A stretch of DNA of 6,233 nucleotides from contig DSCZ01000159.1 in the NCBI GenBank assembly GCA_011048855.1, positions 1 through 6,233 of the forward strand, in the 5' to 3' direction. Below the pieces are notes generated by a model that saw nothing but the letters and a program-made list of their open reading frames with translations, was not told where the DNA came from and made no database searches. Numbering within the stretch: the first letter of the stretch is position 1; each line of letters starts with the position of its first letter. Made by a program: the position numbers and the translations under genes. Positions 1 to 4,714 of the stretch are shown here, in pieces. This DNA comes from Desulfobacteraceae bacterium. GTDB lineage: Bacteria > Desulfobacterota > DSM-4660 > Desulfatiglandales > Desulfatiglandaceae.

Positions 1-1
1 G

Positions 2-304
2 GGGGGCAGGGGGCTTTCGGGGGGGCAGAGGCAGTGCATCGTTCTTGCCCGGGCGCTCCTGCTGGATCCCCCGGTGCTGGTGCTCGATGAGCCGACCAGC
101 AACATGGATAACAGGACGGAGGGGATCCTGAAACAGAATCTGTCCGGGTTGATAAAGGACAAGACACTGCTTCTCATCACCCACCGGGCTTCCCTTCTGG
201 AGATGGTGGATCGGCTGGTCGTCATCGATAACGGTGCGGTGGTGGCCGACGGGCCCAGGGTGTCGGTGCTCGAGGCGCTCAAACACGGCCAGATCAGGAT
301 TTAG
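2..304 (+). CDS. Type I secretion ABC exporter (LapB/LssB/HlyB-like), C-terminal end of ATPase domain, 5' partial
   Basis: This is the last ~100 residues of an inner-membrane ABC transporter that powers type I secretion. The gene starts before the window; the frame is open from base 2. Visible in order are the ABC signature LSGGQRQ (14-34), Walker B VLVLDEPTS (74-100), the D-loop SNMD (98-109) and the H-loop ITHR with its switch histidine at 182-184. The tail DGPRVSVLEALKHGQIRI is typical of the LapB/LssB branch of T1SS exporters, which usually end a few residues after this motif, so the 3' end looks complete. Walker A, the membrane domain and any C39-like domain lie outside. The HlyD-family adaptor follows within 5-23 nt, as expected for an inner-membrane T1SS pair. 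By context the substrate is probably the RTX adhesin on the opposite strand. An internal GTG at 74 is a valine codon, not the start. Confidence 0.93.
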   Translation, partial: GGRGLSGGQRQCIVLARALLLDPPVLVLDEPTSNMDNRTEGILKQNLSGLIKDKTLLLITHRASLLEMVDRLVVIDNGAVVADGPRVSVLEALKHGQIRI

Positions 305-309
305 AATCG

Positions 310-1689
310 TTGCAGGAGAATACCGGGTTGAAAAAAGGGGTTGAAAAAACCGAAAAACACGATCTTTTCTACCGCATGCCGGCCGGGGAGATCGATTTTG
401 CAACGGACATAAAGACCACGGTCTTGGGCCAGAGTCCCAGGGGCGGAAGATCTATTCTTTACCTCACGATAATCCTCTTCGGTTTGCTGTTTTACTGGGC
501 GTCGGTATCCGAGATAGAGGAAGTCACGAGAGGAGAGGGTAAAGTCATTCCTTCCGGCCAGATACAGGTGGTTCAGAACCTGGAGGGGGGCATTCTTTCA
601 GAGCTGTATGTGAGGGTGGGGGACAGGGTCCAGAAAGGCCAGCTCCTGCTGAGGATCGATGAAAAGCGGTTCGTTTCCTCCTACCAGCAAAACAGGGTGA
701 AGTACCTGTCTTTTCTGGCCAGGGCGGCACGCCTTCGTGCGGAGATCGACGGTGAGGCCTTCGAGGTTCCCGCCGAGGTGATGAAGGAAAACCCCGAGAT
801 CGGCCGGCGGGAGCAGCAGCTTTACAGTTCGAGGATGGAGGAGTTCGAATCGAGCCTTGCAATAAGAAGGGAGCAGATAAAACAGCGCCGCCAGGAGTTG
901 CGGGAGCTGAACATCAAGCTGGCCGAGCTCACGAGAACCAGCAGCCTTATAAAGAGGGAGCTTGATCTTACGAAGCCGCTGGTGGCCGAGGGGGCGGTTT
1001 CGGAGGTGGAGGTGCTTCGCCTCGAGAGGCAGGAAAGCGAAATGTCCGGGGAGATAGCTGCCGCCAGGGAAGCCATCCCGAGGGTGCAGTCCAGGTTCGA
1101 GGAGGCACAGCTGGCCCTTGAAGAGGTGCGGCTTGCCTTCTACAACAAGGCGAAATCGGAATTGAACGACGTGCTCGGCCAACTCGAGGAGTTTTCGGCG
1201 ACCGCGATCGCCCTCGAAGACAGGCTGAAGCGGACATCCGTACGCTCACCTGTTAACGGCACCATCAACCGGATCCTGGTCAATACCGTGGGAGGCGTCA
1301 TCCAGCCCGGAATGGACCTTATGGAGATTGTGCCTATGGACGACACCCTGCTGGTGGAAACGCGCATCAAACCGCAGGATATCGCGTTTTTGAGGCCCAA
1401 CCAGGAGGCCAAGGTCAAGTTCACGGCCTATGACTTCACGATATACGGCGGCCTGGATGCCGAACTGGAGCACATCAGCGCGGACAGCATCACCGATGAC
1501 AACGGAAACAGCTATTATCTGGTCAACGTGAGGACACAGAAAAACTACCTGGGCAGCGAGGAGGATCCTCTGCCCATCATCCCGGGTATGGTGACGAGTG
1601 TGGATATATTGACAGGGGAAAAAACCATCCTGTCCTATCTTTTGAAGCCCGTCCTCAGGGCCAAGTACGTGGCTTTAAGGGAGCGGTGA
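310..1689 (+). CDS. HlyD/LapC-family type I secretion periplasmic adaptor (membrane fusion protein)
   Basis: The adaptor joins the inner-membrane ABC exporter to a TolC-like outer-membrane channel. At 459 aa it has the normal length. It shows a cytoplasmic N-terminus, one membrane span at about residues 48-65, a first lipoyl half-motif around NLEGGILSELYVRVGDRV (90-107), a long Glu/Arg-rich coiled coil (about 120-310), a second lipoyl half (SPVNGTI near 323-329), a beta-barrel (about 355-440) and the family's conserved end LSYLLKPVLRAKYVALRER. The frame opens with TTG at 310. A second in-frame TTG at 328 has AGGAG (314-318) nine bases upstream and is at least as likely a start, giving 453 aa; the next ATG is at 376. 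It follows the ABC exporter by 5 nt (or 23 nt from the second start), and the next gene begins 4 nt after its stop, so the three are almost certainly co-transcribed. No disruption is seen. Confidence 0.95.
   Translation: MQENTGLKKGVEKTEKHDLFYRMPAGEIDFATDIKTTVLGQSPRGGRSILYLTIILFGLLFYWASVSEIEEVTRGEGKVIPSGQIQVVQNLEGGILSELYVRVGDRVQKGQLLLRIDEKRFVSSYQQNRVKYLSFLARAARLRAEIDGEAFEVPAEVMKENPEIGRREQQLYSSRMEEFESSLAIRREQIKQRRQELRELNIKLAELTRTSSLIKRELDLTKPLVAEGAVSEVEVLRLERQESEMSGEIAAAREAIPRVQSRFEEAQLALEEVRLAFYNKAKSELNDVLGQLEEFSATAIALEDRLKRTSVRSPVNGTINRILVNTVGGVIQPGMDLMEIVPMDDTLLVETRIKPQDIAFLRPNQEAKVKFTAYDFTIYGGLDAELEHISADSITDDNGNSYYLVNVRTQKNYLGSEEDPLPIIPGMVTSVDILTGEKTILSYLLKPVLRAKYVALRER
314..318 (+). promoter_or_regulatory. 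Shine-Dalgarno AGGAG favouring a TTG start at 328
   Basis: AGGAG at 314-318 lies nine bases before the in-frame TTG at 328, whereas the TTG at 310 has only a weak AGGAT-like site upstream. The motif sits inside the longer reading of the HlyD-family gene, so it argues for the shorter start. The inference rests on spacing alone. Confidence 0.5.
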
Positions 1690-1693
1690 CGAT

Positions 1694-2314
1694 ATGAGGC
1701 TCCTTCTGGGCAGTGCGAACAGGGTGGTTCTCAAGCGGTGGGCGAATCTCCTCGAAGGGGGGCATCGTGTCGAACGGGCCGAATCCCCGGGTGCTTTGAA
1801 AAAAATGTCCGCGTTGGATGGGTATGACCTTATCCTGGTGCACCGGCCCATGGTGGACAGGGAAATGGTGGCTCAAGTGGTTATGTCCCCTGAAAACAAA
1901 GTGTTTCTCCTCTCGGACAGGCCCGATGAAGATGAGGGGCTGGATTTTTTGAAGCGCGGGATCGTGGGGTACGGGAACACCTATATGTCCCAGCCGCGTC
2001 TTTTGGAGGCCATCAAAAGCATCTCGAACGGCTCTGTCTGGGTGGGTCAACGAATCATGCAGAGGCTGATCGCGGAAGTTCACGCGAGGGTGAAGGAGGA
2101 TGAGAGCCGGCAGAAGAAGAAACCGGGGCTTGATTCACTCACTCTCAGGGAAAAACAGATCTCCGGACTTGTTGCGAAGGGCAGGTCCAATCTTGAAATC
2201 GCATCCGCCCTCAAAATCACGGAACGGACCGTCAAAGCCCACCTCACATCCATTTATGAAAAAACCGGCACCGGCAGCCGCTTGAGCCTCGCCCTTCTGG
2301 TGAATCGGGGCTGA
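1694..2314 (+). CDS. LuxR-family transcriptional regulator with a degenerate (pseudo-) receiver domain
   Basis: This is a 206-aa two-domain regulator. Residues 1-115 have the layout of a response-regulator receiver: beta-1 MRLLLGSAN, beta-3 YDLILVHRPM, beta-4 VFLLSD, and GYGNTYMSQPRLLEAI before the last helix. The phosphorylation residues are missing. The acidic pair after beta-1 is Ser-Ala, the phosphoacceptor Asp is His50, and the conserved Lys is absent; the Ser74 position is kept. Residues 147-206 are a typical GerE/LuxR helix-turn-helix (LTLREKQISGLVAKGRSN, then TERTVKAHLTSIYEKTG with the recognition helix). The fold is read by alignment from memory; the HTH call is secure. The ATG lies 4 nt after the adaptor stop with GGAG at 1680-1683, so it is the last gene of the secretion operon. 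It probably regulates the locus independently of phosphorylation, but no target is shown. Confidence 0.9.
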   Translation: MRLLLGSANRVVLKRWANLLEGGHRVERAESPGALKKMSALDGYDLILVHRPMVDREMVAQVVMSPENKVFLLSDRPDEDEGLDFLKRGIVGYGNTYMSQPRLLEAIKSISNGSVWVGQRIMQRLIAEVHARVKEDESRQKKKPGLDSLTLREKQISGLVAKGRSNLEIASALKITERTVKAHLTSIYEKTGTGSRLSLALLVNRG

Positions 2315-2606
2315 AAGATGACGTTCCAATAAAGATCTCGAAGCCTAATGTCGACTCCTCGATCATCATCCTTTTGAGAAAATAATTCATAACCCTGTGA
2401 GAGCGGTTTTTAACCGCGATTTTGCGAACGGAAATAATATGATCTGATGAGTAGCGTTCAGGCATTCAGCTGCACTTAGCTCCCACTTCATCATCGCTGA
2501 ATTGACTTGATTTTTTGTATCCAATCGATTACATTTTTAATATGTATATCATCAAGCGGTTGCCTTCGGGGCCAAAGCTCTGGCGGCCATGTTGGAGGAC
2601 TGAAGC
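2315..2606. other. Intergenic region between secretion operon and TA block, no recognisable gene
   Basis: These 292 bases hold no ORF that I recognise and are AT-richer than the secretion genes. They contain a small hairpin (2403-2417) and weak promoter-like hexamers near 2502-2543. Just before the next gene a short open stretch ends VAFGAKALAAMLED at a TGA (2601-2603). It could be the decayed tail of an upstream partner gene, but it matches no toxin family I can name. Confidence 0.5.
2403..2421 (+). terminator. Possible weak terminator after the secretion operon
   Basis: GCGGTT-TTT-AACCGC (2403-2417) forms a 6-bp stem with a 3-nt loop, followed by GATTTTG. It lies about 90 nt after the regulator's stop. 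The stem is short and the T-run is brief and offset by a base, so termination is only a possibility. Confidence 0.3.
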
Positions 2607-2912
2607 GTGATGTCAAAAAAAATAGAAATCAGAGATTTACCGGAATTTGACATGGCCCAGTACCTGGATAACGAGGCCGATATAGCTGAATATTTGCGGC
2701 AGGTCCTGGAAGATGGCGATCCCGGCGAATTGGCTGCGGCATTGGGGCATATTGCCAAGGCAAGGGGTATGACTGAAATCGCAAAGGTCAGTGGTATTAC
2801 ACGTGAAGCTCTTTACAAGGCACTACGTCCCAACAGCCAGCCGAGGTTTGATACCATACAGCGCGTCTGCAGGGCTCTCGGTGTAAAACTTACAGCCACG
2901 AGAATTTCATAA
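2607..2912 (+). CDS. HI1420-type addiction-module antidote (HTH antitoxin), no toxin gene beside it
   Basis: This 101-aa protein resembles the family of addiction-module antidotes typified by Haemophilus HI1420. It has the N-terminal hallmark FDMAQYLDNEADIAEYLRQ (about 14-32), then the HTH with ALGHIAKARGM and GITREALYKAL, and the family end PRFDTIQRVCRALGVKL. Such proteins bind operator DNA and neutralise a RelE/ParE-superfamily (HI1419-type) toxin, normally encoded just upstream. Here the 292 bases upstream contain no toxin, so this is either an orphan or the survivor of a decayed module. GGAGG at 2594-2598 lies 8 nt before the GTG at 2607 and 11 nt before the ATG at 2610; either could be the start. 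The stop codon overlaps the ribosome-binding site of the next gene, implying translational coupling. Confidence 0.88.
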   Translation: MMSKKIEIRDLPEFDMAQYLDNEADIAEYLRQVLEDGDPGELAAALGHIAKARGMTEIAKVSGITREALYKALRPNSQPRFDTIQRVCRALGVKLTATRIS

Positions 2913-2915
2913 GGA
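2911..2915 (+). promoter_or_regulatory. Shine-Dalgarno AAGGA selecting the ATG at 2925
   Basis: AAGGA overlaps the TAA stop (2910-2912) of the preceding antitoxin. It abuts the ATG at 2916 with no spacing but lies nine bases before the ATG at 2925. The second ATG also gives an N-terminus (MVNFTAKYTK) that fits HicB-like proteins better, so it is the preferred start. Confidence 0.7.
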
Positions 2916-2924
2916 ATGCAAAAC

Positions 2925-3116
2925 ATGGTCAATTTCACTGCAAAATATACCAAAATCAGCTCCGGTTATATGGGGCAATTGGTAGAGTGGCCAGAGGTCA
3001 TCACCGAGGGCAGGGACCTTGAAGGGTGCCGTTTGATGCTTCGTGATGCTTTAAATGAGATGGTCCTTGCATACCAGCAACTTGGCAAGGAAATCCCGAC
3101 TATCGACCCGTCCTAA
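2925..3116 (+). CDS. Short HicB-like antitoxin, possibly truncated at the C-terminus
   Basis: The 63-aa product (66 aa if started at 2916) matches the small HicB-like fold: FTAKYTKISSGYMGQLVEWP, then VITEGRDLEGCRLMLRDALNEMVLAYQQLGKEIP. These are the beta-strand and helix signatures of the HicB partial RNase-H-like domain, which inhibits HicA mRNA interferases. Relatives as I remember them continue about ten residues beyond KEIP (often GNAL...EQ.PVE); here the chain ends TIDPS, so the tail looks lost or replaced. No HicA gene is visible on either side and there is no DNA-binding domain. It is coupled to the HTH antitoxin upstream, giving an unusual operon of two antitoxin-like genes without a toxin. 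It may act as a free antidote or be a remnant. Confidence 0.8.
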   Translation: MVNFTAKYTKISSGYMGQLVEWPEVITEGRDLEGCRLMLRDALNEMVLAYQQLGKEIPTIDPS

Positions 3117-3123
3117 CGCGCAA

Positions 3124-3142
3124 TTGGGTTTCACATACCCAA
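3124..3142. repeat. Inverted repeat TTGGGT/ACCCAA after the HicB-like gene
   Basis: TTGGGT (3124-3129) and ACCCAA (3137-3142) form a perfect 6-bp stem around a 7-nt loop, eight bases past the stop. No T-run follows in either direction, so it is not a canonical terminator. An operator or an mRNA-end hairpin is possible, and chance cannot be excluded. Confidence 0.4.
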
Positions 3143-3215
3143 AGGGAACCCTACTGCAGGTTGACTGACTTACAAACGCCAGCTCACTTTTCCCGGCGAA
3201 GTCATTGAGATTAAA

Positions 3216-3244
3216 TTGATTTTGTCTAAAGAATCGACTATATA
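3216..3244 (+). promoter_or_regulatory. Candidate sigma-70 promoter of the RelB/RelE-like pair
   Basis: TTGATT (3216-3221) and TATATA (3239-3244) are separated by 17 bases and each match 4 of 6 consensus positions. They lie in an AT-rich stretch about 75 bases before the antitoxin ATG. A rival, TTTCCA (3269-3274) with TATAAA (3292-3297), also has 17-bp spacing but would start transcription on top of the ribosome-binding site. Confidence 0.4.
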
Positions 3245-3317
3245 TAAAAATATTAGAGTAAGCCATGGTTTCCAAATAAGGCCCCTACAACTATAAAATT
3301 TTGGAGGAGATAATATA

Positions 3318-3518
3318 ATGAAACAGGAAATTCGGCTTTCGGTTGATCCGGAAATGATAATTGAGGCCGTTAAAGCAATGAAAAAAAAAGATCAGGATGA
3401 ATTTTTGGAGGATTTGCTTGCCGCGACCTCACCTGATTTCATCGAGAGCATCAAGGAAGCGAGAGCGGATTACAAGTCCGGGCGGGTTTTCGAACACAGT
3501 GAAGTCTTTGGAAAATGA
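3318..3518 (+). CDS. RelB-like antitoxin partner of the adjacent RelE/ParE toxin
   Basis: This 66-aa acidic protein begins MKQEIRLSVDPEMIIEAVKAM and ends with a segment (SIKEARADYKSGRVFEHSEVFGK) common to antitoxins paired with RelE/ParE toxins, where the flexible C-terminal part wraps the toxin. The N-terminus could form a short DNA-binding/dimerisation element, but I cannot assign it firmly to ribbon-helix-helix or another class. GGAGGA (3303-3308) lies about ten bases before the ATG. Its TGA overlaps the toxin's ATG in an ATGA, a classic TA arrangement that couples translation. Autoregulation by the complex at the upstream promoter would be expected from the family but is not shown here. 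Confidence 0.85.
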   Translation: MKQEIRLSVDPEMIIEAVKAMKKKDQDEFLEDLLAATSPDFIESIKEARADYKSGRVFEHSEVFGK

Positions 3519-3775
3519 CCTTTAAAATTCATTACACCAAAAGAGCTGTTCGTGATATTGAACAGCTTCAAGGTTCGATCAAGAAACGAATAGGAGAGGC
3601 AATGTTGAAAATCGAGGATTCTCCGTATGAACATTTGCGGAAGATGATTGGAAGTGATTTGGGAACATACCGATATCGAGTTGGCGAATATAGAGTGATT
3701 TTAGATATCGTCGAATCAGATATTTTCGTACTCCGTGTCGGCCACCGCCGTGAGATATATCGCCGATCAAGATAG
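3515..3775 (+). CDS. RelE/ParE-superfamily toxin (probable mRNA interferase)
   Basis: The 86-aa basic protein has the compact RelE fold signatures: MTFKIHYTKRAVRDIEQL at the N-terminus, then GTYRYRVGEYRVILDI (50-65) and VLRVGHRREIYRR (72-84). Arg60, Arg78 and Tyr82 occupy positions equivalent, by alignment from memory, to the catalytic Arg and Tyr residues of E. coli RelE, so ribosome-dependent mRNA cleavage is more likely than ParE-type gyrase poisoning; this was not verified. Length is full for the family and no frameshift is seen, so the module appears intact. It overlaps its antitoxin by four bases. A strong hairpin terminator follows about 100 bases after the stop. Confidence 0.93.
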   Translation: MTFKIHYTKRAVRDIEQLQGSIKKRIGEAMLKIEDSPYEHLRKMIGSDLGTYRYRVGEYRVILDIVESDIFVLRVGHRREIYRRSR

Positions 3776-3872
3776 GCCTTCTTCTGTTTACCTCTTTTCA
3801 CCTCCTTAAATGAAGCAAAATCTCAAGACTTGAAAATTATTTTGATTTTTAACTCCTTGGTTTCTAATTAAA

Positions 3873-3910
3873 CTGCCGTGAAGGTTCTGGAAACCCTTCG
3901 CGGCGGTTTT
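3873..3910 (+). terminator. Rho-independent terminator, possibly bidirectional
   Basis: CTGCCGTGAAGG (3873-3884) pairs with CCTTCGCGGCGG (3895-3906) over 12 bp with two G-T wobbles, around a 10-nt loop, then TTTT (3907-3910). It ends the toxin transcript. On the minus strand the same hairpin follows the retention-module gene stop by about 20 bases and is trailed by TTTAATT, so it may terminate both converging units. Confidence 0.8.
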
Positions 3911-3929
3911 GCTGTTCAGAAAGTGTTTT

Positions 3930-4529
3930 TTATGCCCCGTGGTGGTCGTCTGCGTCTATTTGCCCCAGGAGCGTGTTGACATCCAGGTCCGGGTCGTAAT
4001 CGACCGAATCGAACGTGACACTGCCGATTTCGTTATGCTCGCCGTCGTAGAAAACCACCTTCGCCTTGCCGGCATCGTCACTGGTCAACTCGTAATCCAT
4101 GGAAACATCATCAGCCGTCTTTTCAACGGAAGCGTCCGATTGGAAGCCCGCTTCATTGGAAGCTTCGGACTCCGCCGGGGCATCCGGGAGGCTCCAATCC
4201 AATTGGAGCATAATTTCCCGGACATCGTCGGCCCCGGCTGCCGCCGCGGCGATATCCGCCGGAGTCGCTTCCCCGAAAACATCCTCGTCGATCAGGACGT
4301 CGCTCGATCTGCCGATATCCAGATGCTCGGGAGGGTCACTATCGAGCACAATGGTCACCCTGCCGTCATCCTCTGTCACAACGCGGTCTAACGCAAAGAT
4401 CGGCGTATTCACCGACAAGACTTTCACCATCCCGTCAGCGGAAACGGCCTTCGCGTTTCCGTAAAGAACACTGATCTTGCCGATCGCCTCGTTGGTCCCG
4501 GCAGTTTGGCCGCTTGCGGTGTCTGCCAT
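3930..4529 (-). CDS. Stand-alone LapA-type retention-module protein with LapG-like site
   Basis: This 199-aa, strongly acidic protein resembles the N-terminal retention module that anchors LapA/BapA-type adhesins in the outer membrane. Residues 15-85 carry the module pattern: AIGKISVLYGNAKAVSADG, VLSVNTPIFALDRVVTEDDG, then LDIGRSSDVLIDEDVFG. A run of five alanines and a glycine (94-99) follows, giving AAAG where LapA has the di-alanine site cleaved by the periplasmic protease LapG. Residues 110-150 are Ala/Glu/Asp/Ser-rich linker; 150-199 contain FYDGEHNEIGSVTFDSVDYD and end DADDHHGA. No Sec signal, RTX, Ig-like repeat or clear type I signal is present. LapA-like proteins normally run to thousands of residues, yet this ORF ends cleanly before a terminator. 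AAGGAG lies 8 nt before its ATG. It could be an accessory protein, a displaced adhesin N-terminus or a truncated paralogue. Confidence 0.8.
   Translation of the reverse strand: MADTASGQTAGTNEAIGKISVLYGNAKAVSADGMVKVLSVNTPIFALDRVVTEDDGRVTIVLDSDPPEHLDIGRSSDVLIDEDVFGEATPADIAAAAAGADDVREIMLQLDWSLPDAPAESEASNEAGFQSDASVEKTADDVSMDYELTSDDAGKAKVVFYDGEHNEIGSVTFDSVDYDPDLDVNTLLGQIDADDHHGA
4233..4244 (-). other. Putative LapG cleavage motif (Ala-Ala-Ala-Gly) codons
   Basis: Codons 96-99 of the retention-module protein encode AAAG just after the conserved module (ending VFG at 84-86), the same relative place as the TAAG site of Pseudomonas fluorescens LapA, where LapG cuts between the two alanines. Position and composition are seen; cleavage is inferred, and neither LapG nor LapD is in the window. 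Confidence 0.5.
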
Positions 4530-4537
4530 GATGAAAA

Positions 4538-4543
4538 CTCCTT
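4538..4543 (-). promoter_or_regulatory. Ribosome-binding site of the retention-module gene
   Basis: On the minus strand AAGGAG lies eight bases before the ATG at 4529. It is a strong site at ideal spacing, which fixes the start and argues that the short gene is translated in its own right and is not a random fragment. Confidence 0.85.
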
Positions 4544-4553
4544 TTTCTTATAA

Positions 4554-4588
4554 AAAGCTATTAGCTGTTAGCCTTTAGCTATTAGCTC
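4554..4588. repeat. Heptanucleotide tandem repeat (TTAGCTN, five units)
   Basis: Five imperfect 7-bp units run head to tail: AAAGCTA, TTAGCTG, TTAGCCT, TTAGCTA, TTAGCTC. The array lies 11-45 bases upstream of the retention-module gene's ribosome-binding site on the minus strand, so a change in copy number would alter leader or promoter spacing without shifting a reading frame. Confidence 0.75.
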
Positions 4589-4658
4589 AGCCGGACATAC
4601 AGTGGCATCAAAAGGTGAACGATGCAACTCACGCAATCTGTGCCCTCTCCTTACCCGT

Positions 4659-4689
4659 CCCCGGTCCTGCGAGCTATACAGGACCGGGG
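4659..4689. repeat. Perfect 11-bp inverted repeat between adhesin and retention-module genes
   Basis: CCCCGGTCCTG (4659-4669) and CAGGACCGGGG (4679-4689) are perfect complements around a 9-nt loop, GC-rich and very stable. Neither side has an adjacent T-run, so it is not a standard intrinsic terminator. It lies 25 bases after the adhesin stop on the minus strand and could protect the long adhesin mRNA, attenuate read-through, or bind a protein. An AT-only 7-bp inverted repeat (AACAAAA 4691-4697, TTTTGTT 4707-4713) lies between it and the stop codon. Confidence 0.75.
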
Positions 4690-4714
4690 TAACAAAATAG
4701 GGCATTTTTTGTTT

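Noticed and set aside
1..25. Three G-runs suggesting a G-quadruplex
   Set aside because: The runs encode the conserved ABC signature region and only three are visible at the window edge; coding constraint explains most of them.
545..1473. Several minus-strand ORFs under the HlyD-family gene
   Set aside because: The plus-strand frame is a clear full-length adaptor. The opposite frames are Pro/Arg/Ser-rich shadows without starts or domains of their own.
2541..2603. Short open stretch ending VAFGAKALAAMLED before the HTH antitoxin
   Set aside because: It has no start with a ribosome-binding site and does not match the C-terminus of any toxin family I can recall. It is noted only as a possible remnant.
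3051..3275. 74-aa minus-strand ORF covering the gap after the HicB-like gene
   Set aside because: It overlaps the HicB-like gene antisense, matches no family I know and has no convincing ribosome-binding site.
3568..3801. 77-aa minus-strand ORF opposite the RelE-like toxin, with an AAGGAGGTG near its GTG
   Set aside because: The Shine-Dalgarno match overlaps the GTG, so it has no usable spacing. The frame is simply antisense to the toxin.
3909..4391. 160-aa plus-strand ORF, and another at 4099-4464
   Set aside because: They lie antisense to the retention-module gene, which has clear family motifs and a good ribosome-binding site. Their translations look like GC-rich shadow frames with no recognisable domain.
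4631..4647. Sigma-54-like GGCAC...TGC on the minus strand upstream of the retention-module gene
   Set aside because: The GG and GC elements are two bases too close for the -24/-12 spacing, so it is unlikely to be functional.
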